Origin: Chloroflexota bacterium
GTDB taxonomy: Bacteria > Chloroflexota > Anaerolineae > Anaerolineales > UBA4823
Assembly (NCBI GenBank): GCA_020349245.1
Contig: CP070764.1
Location: 1,874,823 to 1,929,045 of the forward strand
Direction: 5' to 3'
Length of the DNA: 54,223 nt
The position numbers and the translations under genes were made by a program. The notes below the pieces were generated by a model that ran no database searches, was not told where the DNA came from, and saw nothing but the letters and a program-made list of their open reading frames with translations. This document shows positions 24,748 through 33,259 of the stretch, piece by piece (positions within the stretch are counted from its first letter, which is position 1; every line of letters starts with the position of its first letter).

Positions 24748-26379
24748 ATGGCTGCAAAACAACTTGTATTTTCTGAAGATGCACGTCGAAAACTGCAACA
24801 CGGCATGGATCTCCTAGCGACATCGGTTGTCACCACCTTGGGGCCAAAAGGCCGCAATGTCGCGATCGATCGCAAATTTGGTTCTCCTACGATCACCCAC
24901 GACGGTGTTTCCGTTGCCAAGGAAATTGAGCTTGAAGATCCATTTGAGAACATGGGTGCACAGCTGCTCAAAGAAGCTGCTACCAAGACCAATGATATTG
25001 CTGGAGATGGGACAACAACCTCGACTGTTCTGGCCCATTCCATCGTCACCGATGGTATGAAGAATCTCTCAGCGGGCTTCAACCCCATGCTGTTGAAGTG
25101 GGGCATCGAGGCCTCGACCAAAGCTGTGGCAGAGAAGATTAGCGAACAGGCGATTGAGGTTACCACGAAAGACGAAATCGCCAATGTTGCTTCCATTTCA
25201 GCCCAAGATCGGACAATCGGCGAATTGATCGCGGATGTGATGGACAAGGTTGGTAAGGACGGCGTTATCACAGTTGAGGAATCAAAAGGTTTGGAGTTCG
25301 AAACCGAATACGTTGAAGGTATGCAGTTCGACCGTGGTTACATTTCCCCTTATTTCATCACCAATCCAGAAGCGATGGAAGCGGATGTCGAAGAGCCCTA
25401 TATTCTGGTCCATGATAAGAAAATCTCTGCGGCAACCGATATCGTCCCTGTGTTGGAAAAAATGGTGCAGGTTGGAAAGCGCGAGCTGGTCATCATCGCC
25501 GAGGATATCGATGGTGAAGCACTGGCTACCTTGGTGCTGAACAAACTGCGCGGGATGCTGAATGTGGTTGCAGTGAAAGCCCCAGGTTTCGGTGATCGTC
25601 GTAAAGCAATGCTGCAAGACATTGCCATTCTTACAGGTGCAACCGTGATCTCAGAAGAAACCGGTCGCAAGCTGGACACCACCGAACTCAACGATTTGGG
25701 TCGTGCTGAAAAAGTGGTTGTAACCAAGGATGACACCACAGTCATCGGCGGTCGCGGGGAAACCTCAGAGATCAAAGGCCGAATTGAGCAAATTCGGGTC
25801 GAGATTGATAAGAGCACAAGCGATTATGACCGCGAGAAATTGCAGGAACGCTTGGCAAAACTCTCCGGTGGTGTGGCAATCATCCGTGTAGGCGCAGCCA
25901 CCGAAACTGAACTCAAAGAGAAGAAGCATCGTGTTGAAGATGCACTCTCTGCAACTCGAGCTGCAGTTGAGGATGGTATCGTACCGGGCGGTGGCGTGGC
26001 TTTGATAAATGCCATGGCCGCGTTGGACGAGTTGAAGATGGATAACGATGATGCCCAGGTTGGCGTTACCATTGTCCGCAAAGCGTTGGAAGTTCCTTTG
26101 AAGAAGATTGCAACGAATGCTGGTAAAGATGGCTCCGTTATCCTTCAGGAAGTCCGCCGGGCACAGGAGGCAAAGAAGAATCTCAATATCGGCTTCAACG
26201 TGATCAGCGAAGAATATGTCGATATGGTTAAAGATGGTGTGATTGACCCAGCCAAGGTGACCCGCGGCGCACTGGAAAATGCAGCATCCATCGCTGCGAT
26301 GATCTTGACTACTGAAGCTTTGGTGACTGAAATCCCCGAGAAAGAAGCACCAGCTGCTCCTCCGATGCCGGAATACTAA
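24748..26379 (+). CDS. groEL: Chaperonin GroEL
   Basis: 543 residues. It is the ATP-driven folding chamber acting with GroES. Motifs: TLGPKGRNV (about 29-37), [11 protein letters not shown] (about 85-95, nucleotide binding), [15 protein letters not shown] (apical hinge), and [13 protein letters not shown] (about 404-416). The C-terminus ends in [12 protein letters not shown], lacking the flexible Gly-Gly-Met tail usual in GroEL. It is the only groEL in this window. A clear terminator follows at 26405. The ribosome binding site AAGGAG is 12 bases before the ATG. Confidence 0.97.
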   Translation: MAAKQLVFSEDARRKLQHGMDLLATSVVTTLGPKGRNVAIDRKFGSPTITHDGVSVAKEIELEDPFENMGAQLLKEAATKTNDIAGDGTTTSTVLAHSIVTDGMKNLSAGFNPMLLKWGIEASTKAVAEKISEQAIEVTTKDEIANVASISAQDRTIGELIADVMDKVGKDGVITVEESKGLEFETEYVEGMQFDRGYISPYFITNPEAMEADVEEPYILVHDKKISAATDIVPVLEKMVQVGKRELVIIAEDIDGEALATLVLNKLRGMLNVVAVKAPGFGDRRKAMLQDIAILTGATVISEETGRKLDTTELNDLGRAEKVVVTKDDTTVIGGRGETSEIKGRIEQIRVEIDKSTSDYDREKLQERLAKLSGGVAIIRVGAATETELKEKKHRVEDALSATRAAVEDGIVPGGGVALINAMAALDELKMDNDDAQVGVTIVRKALEVPLKKIATNAGKDGSVILQEVRRAQEAKKNLNIGFNVISEEYVDMVKDGVIDPAKVTRGALENAASIAAMILTTEALVTEIPEKEAPAAPPMPEY

Positions 26380-26404
26380 ACCGAAGCTGATTTTATTATT
26401 CACC

Positions 26405-26455
26405 AAGGCGAGGCACGACCGGGAAACCCATGGTCTGACTCGCCTTTTTCTTTTG
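26405..26455 (+). terminator. Intrinsic terminator of groESL
   Basis: An outer stem AAGGCGAG / CTCGCCTT (26405-26412 and 26439-26446) and an inner stem GACC / GGTC, followed by TTTTTCTTTT. It lies 25 bases after the groEL stop. Confidence 0.8.
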
Positions 26456-26481
26456 ACAAAGTGCTCCTGCCGTGCTACAAT
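26453..26481 (+). promoter_or_regulatory. Consensus sigma-70 type promoter upstream of the candidate RNA and RNase J
   Basis: A perfect TTGACA (26453-26458), a 17-base spacer, and TACAAT (26476-26481), one mismatch from full consensus. It is the strongest promoter by eye in the window. The predicted start is about 26488, some 240 bases before the RNase J ATG. Confidence 0.8.
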
Positions 26482-26487
26482 GGCACC

Positions 26488-26619
26488 TGTTATCGAGATC
26501 GACACTCGGCCGGAAATCCGGCCTGCTATTCAATACCGCATCCACGTAGAATAAATCCACTTGGATATCGGACAGAGATTGCAAGCCCCGGTCGGTGAAC
26601 CCTTCTGGGGCATTTTTTT
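26488..26619 (+). ncRNA. Candidate structured RNA (small RNA or attenuating leader of RNase J)
   Basis: About 132 nt from a consensus promoter to a run of seven Ts. The visible pairing is a closing stem of CTGT (26487-26490) with ACAG (26572-26575), and CGAGATC (26494-26500) with GATATCG (26564-26570, one mismatch). Inside it are a strong hairpin, GGCCGG / CCGGCC (26508-26523), and a weaker one, TATTC / GAATA (26527-26553). Together they give a three-way-junction shape, followed by a terminator hairpin. The 5' end falling in the closing stem fits a defined RNA. I do not recognise the family; T-box, TPP, SAM, SRP and typical 6S signatures are absent. Confidence 0.4.
26585..26619 (+). terminator. 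Intrinsic terminator within the RNase J leader
   Basis: GCCCC (26585-26589) pairs with GGGGC (26607-26611), followed by A and seven Ts (26613-26619). It ends the candidate RNA and lies about 107 bases before the RNase J start. Confidence 0.65.
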
Positions 26620-26726
26620 GTAGTATTGTTGAATACTCTCTCTCGACACAAAACTCTACCAATCATCACTATCTGGGGAATCAATCCTAGCTAGTGGAGG
26701 TTGTAATTAAGGAAAAGAAAAGAATA

Positions 26727-28367
26727 ATGAGTAATAAGAAATTTCGAATTATCCCCATAGGTGGTTTAGGGGAAGTCGGGAAGAACATGATGGTCTATGA
26801 ATATGGGGATAATATCCTCGTTGTTGATACTGGCATCATGTTCCCCGAAAATGATATGCTGGGGATTGATTACATCATCCCAGATTTCAATTATTTGCTG
26901 GATAAGCGTCATTTGGTGCGCGGCATCATAATCACTCACGGTCATGAAGATCATACCGGAGCTATCCGGCATGTTATAGATGAGATTCAAGCGCCAATAT
27001 ATGCCTCTTCACTAACCAGGGGATTGCTGGAGGTCAAACTGTCAAGGGGAGGCATGCTTGACCGTACAGTTCTGCATACGGTCAAGGCGGGTGACCGGGT
27101 CCAAATCGGTCCTTTTGAGGTTGAATTCTTCCATGTATGCCATTCTATCCCAGATGGGTTAGGCCTGGGGATCACCACTCCAGCAGGACTGGTTGTACAT
27201 TCTGGCGATTACAAGTTCGATCACACGCCAGTAGATGGTTGGCCGACGGATTACGCAAAGCTGGGAGAATTTTCTGGGAGAGGTGTTCTTGCCTTGCTGG
27301 CTGATTCAACCAATGCTGACAAACCAGGCTGGACACCCTCTGAGCGAGTCATTGATCCAGCTTTAGATCAGGTCTTCAGCAATGCCAAAGGGCGCATCAT
27401 TATCGCCAGTTTCGCTTCATTAATCTCCCGCATGCAGCAGGTAACCAATGCTGCTCAGCGCCACAACCGCAAGGTTGCCTTTGTGGGCACCAGCATGGTC
27501 GATAATGCGAAAATGGCACGTAAATTAGGCTACCTGACGATTCCTGATGGACTGCAGGTGAGTATCGAGCAAGCGTTGAAAATGGAACCGGAAAAAGTCG
27601 TATTGATGTCAACCGGGACACAAGGTGAGCCCTCCTCGATTTTGGGACGTCTTTCCACTGGAACAAATCGCCAGTTTGATATTATCCCTGGAGATACGGT
27701 TGTTCTCTCCTCTCACCCGATTCCTGGAAATGAGGAAAGTATTTATCGGACGATAAACCGCCTGTTTCGCCGGGGGGCCAATGTCATCTATGAACCAATT
27801 GCGCCGGTCCATGTCTCCGGCCATGCGAGCCAGGAAGAGATGAAGCTTTTGATCCATCTGGTCAAGCCAAAATACTTTATCCCAATTCATGGTGAGCTGC
27901 GCCACTTAAAACAGCATGCCGTCATCGCCAAGGAAGTCGGATTGGCAGAAGAGAATATCGCCGTTATCGAAAATGGGCAGGTGGTTGAGTTTGAAAATGG
28001 GGAATTATCGATTGGAGATCGTGTGCCAGGTGGATATGTGTTCGTAGATGGGTCCCGGGTGGGTGAGGTGGGTCCCAGCGTTGTTCGCGAGCGTGAAGCT
28101 CTTGCCAAGGATGGAATAGTTGTCATCAGCTTGGTTTTAGAAGAACACAGCGGTCGATTGATGGAAGCACCTGAAATCATTACCCGGGGGTTTGTTTATA
28201 AATACGATGCAAAGGATCTGCTTGCAGATGCCAGAGACCGGATCACGGATACAATCAACCGGGGTAATGGAAATATCCAGGAAGACATTGAACAATCTAT
28301 AAAAGCCTTCTTTTACAATGAGACCAAGCGCCGGCCAATGGTTTTTGTAACCATTAACCGCATGTAA
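26727..28367 (+). CDS. rnj: Ribonuclease J
   Basis: 546 residues from the ATG at 26727, preceded by AAGGA; an in-frame GTG at 26694 is less likely. It is a zinc-dependent endonuclease and 5'-3' exonuclease of the metallo-beta-lactamase/beta-CASP superfamily, central to mRNA decay and rRNA maturation. RIIPIGGLGEVGKNM opens the protein. The metal-binding ITHGHEDHTGA is at about 72-82. Later metal ligands are in VHSGDYKFDH, and beta-CASP motifs in PIHGELRHLKQHA and VSGHASQEE. It is a single-gene unit ending in a terminator at 28388. Its long leader holds a terminator, so its expression may be controlled by attenuation; weak promoter sequence also exists after 26620. Confidence 0.94.
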   Translation: MSNKKFRIIPIGGLGEVGKNMMVYEYGDNILVVDTGIMFPENDMLGIDYIIPDFNYLLDKRHLVRGIIITHGHEDHTGAIRHVIDEIQAPIYASSLTRGLLEVKLSRGGMLDRTVLHTVKAGDRVQIGPFEVEFFHVCHSIPDGLGLGITTPAGLVVHSGDYKFDHTPVDGWPTDYAKLGEFSGRGVLALLADSTNADKPGWTPSERVIDPALDQVFSNAKGRIIIASFASLISRMQQVTNAAQRHNRKVAFVGTSMVDNAKMARKLGYLTIPDGLQVSIEQALKMEPEKVVLMSTGTQGEPSSILGRLSTGTNRQFDIIPGDTVVLSSHPIPGNEESIYRTINRLFRRGANVIYEPIAPVHVSGHASQEEMKLLIHLVKPKYFIPIHGELRHLKQHAVIAKEVGLAEENIAVIENGQVVEFENGELSIGDRVPGGYVFVDGSRVGEVGPSVVREREALAKDGIVVISLVLEEHSGRLMEAPEIITRGFVYKYDAKDLLADARDRITDTINRGNGNIQEDIEQSIKAFFYNETKRRPMVFVTINRM

Positions 28368-28387
28368 TTCATTTTTTATTCAGGGGA

Positions 28388-28414
28388 GAGGCGGTCAGGA
28401 TAATTGACCGCCTC
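28388..28414. terminator. Terminator hairpin between convergent rnj and pcm
   Basis: A perfect 10-bp stem, GAGGCGGTCA / TGACCGCCTC, with a 7-base loop. The plus strand continues GGTTTGATT and the minus strand TCCCCTGAATAAAAAA, so T-runs are imperfect on both sides; it probably works for the plus strand. Confidence 0.6.
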
Positions 28415-28442
28415 GGTTTGATTCAGATAATCGACTAAGGGA

Positions 28443-29114
28443 TCACAGCCAATCCCAGGAGTCATCCTTCCACCCAAATTCTCCAAGCAGAGGTACGAAA
28501 GCGACTGCCACGGTTTGTTCGTGCCGGTAATTCATGCCATCTCGTTGCCAAATTTCTAAATATTGGCCGATCCGGCCACCCACCGGGATGACCAGGCGAC
28601 CACCATCAGCGAGTTGTTCAAGAAGTGGTTTGGGCACCTCTGGTGCAGCTGCTGTAGCGAGGATGCCATCATATGGTGCACTCTCCGGCCAGCCTCGTGT
28701 GCCGTCACCGACATGTAGGGTTACGTTCTTGATGTCAAGTTGGAGAATCGATTGGAGGGCTCTCTGAGCCAAGTTTTCATGGCGTTCGATGGTAATCACT
28801 TCTTTTGCCATCAGGGAGAGTATCGCTGCTTGGTATCCAGAACCGGTGCCGATTTCCAACACGGTTTCATGACCCTGCAGCTCGAGCATCTGAGTCATCA
28901 GGGCGACAATGTATGGCTGGGAAATTGTCTGGTTCTGACCAATCGGCAATGGGCAATCGCTGTAAGCGAGATGCTGGTGTTCTTTTGGAACAAAGAGATG
29001 GCGGGGCACTCTAAGCATGGCCTCAAGAACGCGTTTATCCCGGATGTCACGTCTGCGTAATTGATCGTCCACCATGCGCTGGCGTTCAGTTTTATAATCA
29101 GCCTCTTTGACCAT
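28443..29114 (-). CDS. pcm: Protein-L-isoaspartate O-methyltransferase
   Basis: 223 residues. It methylates L-isoaspartyl residues in damaged proteins so that they revert to aspartate. The SAM-binding motif VLEIGTGSGYQAAIL is at about 87-101, preceded by the family signature YSDCPLPIGQNQTISQPYIV (shown here within limits as LPIGQNQTISQPYIV). The closing LVIPVGGRIGQYLEI is also typical. A TATAAT at 29145-29140 on the minus strand could serve it, but no -35 is obvious. The LLM oxidoreductase gene ends 58 bases upstream on the same strand, so co-transcription is also possible. Confidence 0.92.
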   Translation of the reverse strand: MVKEADYKTERQRMVDDQLRRRDIRDKRVLEAMLRVPRHLFVPKEHQHLAYSDCPLPIGQNQTISQPYIVALMTQMLELQGHETVLEIGTGSGYQAAILSLMAKEVITIERHENLAQRALQSILQLDIKNVTLHVGDGTRGWPESAPYDGILATAAAPEVPKPLLEQLADGGRLVIPVGGRIGQYLEIWQRDGMNYRHEQTVAVAFVPLLGEFGWKDDSWDWL

Positions 29115-29172
29115 CTGTTTTCTTCAATATTCCCCTTTGATTATATCTCATGCAGATACAACTAGGTCCAGC

Positions 29173-30174
29173 TTAGCTCCAGGAATTCAAAAGCGTTCTC
29201 CAAAATGAATCTGCCTCCCCTGGCAGAAAGGGCTTGTACAAGCCGAGGCGATCAGCGAGGCCAGCGTAGCGTTCTTTTAGTTTTGTTGCAAGGTTTTCCA
29301 TCGGGGCTATTGTGGCAAATACATCCAACATCTCATCGCCGATCAATTCAGTCATCTCTAACCATTTTCCCCGGGCAGCCAGGGAAGATAATGCTTCGGC
29401 TTGTTTTTCCCAGCCATGCAGAGCCATCACTGGGCGATAGGAAGGTGTTGAAGCATAAAAAGAGATCTGCTGTCGGGTAAATTCTCGTTCTTCTGGAGAA
29501 GAGATTACAAAAGCTGACACGGATATTGAGATATCCCTCGGTTCTCGACCATTTTTTGCTGCTCCACGCTGGATAGCTGGTCTGATCACTTCCTCCAAAT
29601 ATTGGGGGCTATGAAATGGGTGAACCAGAAATCCATCTGCACTCTCTCCAGCAAGTCTTGCCAGACCTGTATTCACGCCCGCGATATAAATAGGTATTCT
29701 GGGGAAATCGATCGGTCCTGGATTGAAAAAAGGTGACATCAAGGTCAGCTGGTAATAATCTCCCCGGTGATTGAGTTTTTCCCCGGTTTGCCAGGAATGC
29801 CACAAGGCTCGGATGGCAGAGATCTGTTCCCGGAGTTTGTTCACCGGTGAATCTGGCCAAGGCATCCCGAACCGGCGTTCAATATGAGCTTTTACCTGGG
29901 TTCCCAATCCAAGGATAAAACGTCCATTGGATGCCTGTGCCAAGTCCCAGGCGGTGTAGGCCATGGTTCCCGGGCTGCGAGCGAATGATACTGCCACCGC
30001 GGTACCAAACTTGATACGCTCGGTGTGCTCAGCTACCAAAGCGCCTGGTAGAAATGGGTTGTGGAGCGTCTCTGTTGACCAGAGGGTATCAAATCCTAAT
30101 TTATCCGCCTCCCGGGCTAGGGAGGCAACCATATTGAGTGGTACGGGAGGTAGACCGGCATCGAGCAACATCAT
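29173..30174 (-). CDS. LLM-class F420-dependent oxidoreductase
   Basis: 333 residues from the ATG at 30174; ATGs at 30174 and 30171 are adjacent and AGGAG lies 4 and 7 bases upstream respectively. A luciferase-like monooxygenase TIM barrel: LGFDTLWSTETLHNPFLPGA near the start, an SFARSPGTMAYTAWDLAQAS segment (about 64-83), and LGLGTQVKAHIERRFG (about 93-108), typical of F420-dependent members found in Actinobacteria and Chloroflexota. It would transfer hydride to or from coenzyme F420 on an unknown substrate. No F420 biosynthesis gene is in the window. It probably shares a transcript with the M42 peptidase upstream (gap 79 bases). Confidence 0.85.
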   Translation of the reverse strand: MMLLDAGLPPVPLNMVASLAREADKLGFDTLWSTETLHNPFLPGALVAEHTERIKFGTAVAVSFARSPGTMAYTAWDLAQASNGRFILGLGTQVKAHIERRFGMPWPDSPVNKLREQISAIRALWHSWQTGEKLNHRGDYYQLTLMSPFFNPGPIDFPRIPIYIAGVNTGLARLAGESADGFLVHPFHSPQYLEEVIRPAIQRGAAKNGREPRDISISVSAFVISSPEEREFTRQQISFYASTPSYRPVMALHGWEKQAEALSSLAARGKWLEMTELIGDEMLDVFATIAPMENLATKLKERYAGLADRLGLYKPFLPGEADSFWRTLLNSWS

Positions 30175-30253
30175 CAAGCTCCTGGGAATAAAATGCTTCT
30201 CTGCTTAGCAGAAATTCACCTATCAGGTGCGGAGCGATCGCAAATTTTTGCAA

Positions 30254-31303
30254 TCAATTTAACAGGTAAGCGATAAGCCACTGTGTGGTGGCGACCAATG
30301 CCTCGGTGTGGGTACGCTCGTAGTTGTGTGAGGCATCCACGCCAGGCCCGATCAGGGCAACCGCCACATCGCCGCCTGCTCGCCAATAAGCTTCGCCATC
30401 GGAACCATAATAGGGATAAATATCCACTTTATATGGAACCTGGTATTCTTCTGCCAGCTGGCGCAGTTTCTGGTTCAACCCATGGTGGTAAGGACCGCCA
30501 GAATCCTTTACGCATAATGTGGCATGAAATTCATCTGATGTCTGTCCTTCACCGACTGCAGCCATATCCACTGTAACCAGCTCCGTCAGGTTTGCTGGAA
30601 ATCCTGAGGCCGCCCCATGCCCAACTTCTTCATAATTGCTGATGTGGAATACAGCCGTTTGGGAAGGCTTCAACCCAGCTTCATGGATCGATTTGATCGC
30701 GGTGCAGATGCAGGCAACACAAGCTTTATCGTCCAAGTGACGAGAGCGGACAAAGCCATTGACCATTTCCACTCGGGGATCAAAAGCAACGAAATCACCT
30801 ACCTGAATTCCCAACTCCTTTGTCTGTTCCACATTCTCTGTGCGGGCATCCAGGCGAATCTCAAGGTTGTCGTCGTCCCGTTTCAATTCGTTCACCTGGC
30901 TGCCATGAACGTGTCCGGAGGCTTTGGTTAACAAGATTGAACCGCGAATTTTCTCACCTTTTGAGGAGAAAACAATGCAACCTTCGCCTTCCACAGTATT
31001 CCAGGCAAATCCCCCGATCCTGGTCATTTTCAAGCGACCGTTGGGTTTGATCTCCTTTACCATCGCTCCCAGGGTATCTGTATGGGCTGTTACGCCGCGC
31101 GGCGAGTCAGTGCTGGTTCCCTCCCAGGTTGCGACCAAGGCACCTTTGCGAGTTTTCAATATTGATAAAAATGGGAAGTCTTCCATCGTTTTTGCCACCA
31201 GGTTAACCGCTTCTGCAGCAAAGCCCGTTGGGCTTGGTGTATTCAACAATTCGACTAGTACTTCAATTAAGTAATCACTGCTGATAGGTGGCAGTTTTTT
31301 CAT
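30254..31303 (-). CDS. M42-family metallo-aminopeptidase
   Basis: 349 residues. A dinuclear metal peptidase: TAHTDTLGAMV supplies the first His/Asp (His74), RHLDDKACVA the bridging Asp, YEEVGHGAA the catalytic Glu and metal Glu, VTVDMAAVGEG the next Asp, and the final His is in HNYERTHTEA. M42 enzymes are tetrahedral aminopeptidases; this sequence resembles the subfamily associated with NAGGN osmoprotectant operons, but the partner genes are not present, so that assignment is tentative. It has an AAGGAG site before the ATG at 31303 and a promoter at 31361-31389. Confidence 0.9.
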   Translation of the reverse strand: MKKLPPISSDYLIEVLVELLNTPSPTGFAAEAVNLVAKTMEDFPFLSILKTRKGALVATWEGTSTDSPRGVTAHTDTLGAMVKEIKPNGRLKMTRIGGFAWNTVEGEGCIVFSSKGEKIRGSILLTKASGHVHGSQVNELKRDDDNLEIRLDARTENVEQTKELGIQVGDFVAFDPRVEMVNGFVRSRHLDDKACVACICTAIKSIHEAGLKPSQTAVFHISNYEEVGHGAASGFPANLTELVTVDMAAVGEGQTSDEFHATLCVKDSGGPYHHGLNQKLRQLAEEYQVPYKVDIYPYYGSDGEAYWRAGGDVAVALIGPGVDASHNYERTHTEALVATTQWLIAYLLN

Positions 31304-31360
31304 TTTTGCTCCTTGGTGCTTGATTTCAATCGTATGATGAAATATTGATAACGTATGAAA

Positions 31361-31389
31361 ATTATACCCTCCGAAGCCGGTAGGGACAA
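31361..31389 (-). promoter_or_regulatory. Promoter of the M42 peptidase unit
   Basis: On the minus strand TTGTCC (31389-31384), a 17-base spacer and a perfect TATAAT (31366-31361). The leader is about 50 bases, with AAGGAG before the start codon. Confidence 0.65.
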
Positions 31390-31447
31390 CAAAAGCATGC
31401 TCAGGGAGTTCTAAATTTGCATTAACATATCAAACCAGTGTTTACGG

Positions 31448-31453
31448 TATAAT
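31448..31453 (+). promoter_or_regulatory. -10 hexamer of a leaderless promoter for the TPR/CopD unit
   Basis: A perfect TATAAT, 7 bases before the ATG at 31461, with no room for a ribosome binding site. The -35 region is weak. Confidence 0.6.
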
Positions 31454-31460
31454 CGGCGCC

Positions 31461-32723
31461 ATGGAGAGTATGAACCAAGACGAGACACAATCAATTCCGC
31501 TGGGTGATGAAACGCAGTCGTTATCACCCCAACCAGACCAGGCTGCAGTTCAGGATACGAATTCCAATGAAGTCAACTCAGAATTTGATAGCATCGATTC
31601 TGGTACAGATGGAAATGGAAGCAAGAAACGCAGATCGCTATCTTTGACCTGGCTGATAATCATCAGCCTAATTGCCCTATTATTAATTGCTGCCACCAGT
31701 GCTTTCGGTGGGTACCTGTCTGGGATCAATGAACGAACGAATTTCGAGGTGACACAGGTCGCCCAACAAGTCTCCGAACAGTTTCAGCTGGGTCTAGAGG
31801 ATCTTGAGGCAAAGCGCTATGAATTGGCGCGCCAGCGGTTCGAGTATGTCATCCGGCTTGATCCGAATTACCCGGGTGTTACGGAGCAACTCGCGATGGT
31901 GCTCCTGGAAATCAACACTACTGCCACCCCCACTCAAGTACCGACACCCACATTAACTCCCACTCCAGATATGCGCGGGGCTGATGAACTATACTCCCAA
32001 TCGCAAATCTTCTTAGCCGATGGAAAGTGGACAGAGGCGATCGATACGTTGCTCAAGCTGCGTAAGGATGAGCCGGATTACCAAACGATCAAAGTCGATT
32101 CAATGTTGTACGTAGCACTCCGGAACCGGGGTGTCGATCGAATACTGGTGGACGGCGATTTGGAAGGCGGCACGTACGATCTCGCTTTAGCTGAAAAATT
32201 CGGCCCACTCGATATTGAAGCCAGTAATATGCGAACCTGGGCTGATCTGTATAAAACTGGGGCCAGCTTCTGGGGATTGGATTGGGGTCAATCGGTGTTC
32301 TACTTCGGTCAGATTGTGGTTGTTGCGCCTAACTTGCGAGATAATACCAATCTGACTGCTGCGGAACGTTTCCGCATTGCAACCATCAAATACGCAGATG
32401 CTTTAGCTGCCAGCAAGGAATGGTGCCTTGCACAGGAGCAATATGAGGCTGCCTTTAATTTGGGCGCAGATGCTTCTGTCCAGCCCACCGCCTCCTGGGT
32501 GACTCAGCGCTGCGCCAATTCGCAGCAGGATACCCGCAGAACGCAACCACCACCCCCAGAGGAAGTTTCCCCGACTCCGGGTGAACTACCTACCGAATCA
32601 CCACCACCGCCTGGTCCTGAACCGACTGCCTCCCCTCCACCGCAGCCGACAGAAACCAGCCTGCCTCCTACACAGCCTCCAGCGACAACTGAGCCACCTC
32701 CGCAACCAACCCAAACCCCATGA
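31461..32723 (+). CDS. Membrane-anchored extracytoplasmic TPR-like protein with Pro-rich tail
   Basis: 420 residues. An acidic, Gln/Ser-rich cytoplasmic head (about 1-52) ends in KKRR and is followed by a transmembrane helix (about 61-83). Outside are a first TPR-like helical pair (RYELARQRFEYVIRLDPNYP), a TPTPTLTPTPD linker (about 156-170), then a second helical-repeat region (about 175-350). The last repeat has cysteines 29 residues apart (WCLAQEQYEAAF... and TQRCA). The tail of about 60 residues is almost entirely Pro, Thr, Ser and Glu. The stop overlaps the start of the CopD-like gene as ATGA. The function is unknown; the build is that of an outward scaffold. Confidence 0.8.
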   Translation: MESMNQDETQSIPLGDETQSLSPQPDQAAVQDTNSNEVNSEFDSIDSGTDGNGSKKRRSLSLTWLIIISLIALLLIAATSAFGGYLSGINERTNFEVTQVAQQVSEQFQLGLEDLEAKRYELARQRFEYVIRLDPNYPGVTEQLAMVLLEINTTATPTQVPTPTLTPTPDMRGADELYSQSQIFLADGKWTEAIDTLLKLRKDEPDYQTIKVDSMLYVALRNRGVDRILVDGDLEGGTYDLALAEKFGPLDIEASNMRTWADLYKTGASFWGLDWGQSVFYFGQIVVVAPNLRDNTNLTAAERFRIATIKYADALAASKEWCLAQEQYEAAFNLGADASVQPTASWVTQRCANSQQDTRRTQPPPPEEVSPTPGELPTESPPPPGPEPTASPPPQPTETSLPPTQPPATTEPPPQPTQTP

Positions 32724-33241
32724 CCCTTCCAGGGAATACGATCCCATTCTGGGCACTCAGCCTTGCTTATTGGCTGCACATGCTGGCAACAGTTGCCTGG
32801 ATAGGTGGTCTGGTGGCCCTGGTTATTCTTGTTTTGCCAATAGCCAGGCGTATATTGGAAGCTGATCTGTATGCCAATTTTCTGGAGCAGGTTCAGCGCC
32901 GCCTAGACCCGCTGGGGTGGTTAAGTCTGGCGGTACTGCTCGCAACTGGTTTATTCCAACTAAGTGCCAATTCTAATTATGAGGGGTTTCTTAGCATTTC
33001 CAACCGCTGGTCAGTAGTAATTTTTATTAAACACATCTTGTTCTTCGGGATGATTGCGGTCAGCGCTTACCTCACCTGGGGGATACTCCCCTCTCTCCGC
33101 CGAATCGCGCTGATGCGGGCAAAAGGTATCCAGTCTGAAGATACAGAAAAGCTCTACAAGCGTGAGGTGATCCTGTTGCGGATAAATCTGGTCATGGGGA
33201 TTGTGATCCTGGGATTGACCTCTTTGGCGCGAGCCTCTTAA
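32720..33241 (+). CDS. CopD-family-like integral membrane protein
   Basis: 173 residues with four hydrophobic segments (about 9-39, 68-84, 98-121 and 151-170). WLHMLATVAWIGGLVAL near the N-terminus resembles the conserved His/Trp-containing helix of CopD (copper resistance D) membrane proteins. A second His is in FIKHILFFGM. CopD-like proteins are proposed to move copper or to bind haem, but with no other copper genes here the function is not assigned. It is translationally coupled to the preceding TPR protein through a 4-base ATGA overlap, so the two may work together. Confidence 0.75.
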   Translation: MTLPGNTIPFWALSLAYWLHMLATVAWIGGLVALVILVLPIARRILEADLYANFLEQVQRRLDPLGWLSLAVLLATGLFQLSANSNYEGFLSISNRWSVVIFIKHILFFGMIAVSAYLTWGILPSLRRIALMRAKGIQSEDTEKLYKREVILLRINLVMGIVILGLTSLARAS

Positions 33242-33259
33242 CTTTCTACCAAAGATATT

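Noticed and set aside
25765-26505. A long open frame antisense to groEL
   Set aside because: It lies fully opposite a certain groEL gene, has no ribosome binding site or promoter, and its translation is Cys/His-rich without a recognisable fold. It reflects the codon bias of groEL.
26488-26619. Known riboswitch, T-box, SRP RNA or 6S RNA
   Set aside because: The conserved core sequences of these classes could not be found by reading, so the region is reported only as an unassigned candidate.
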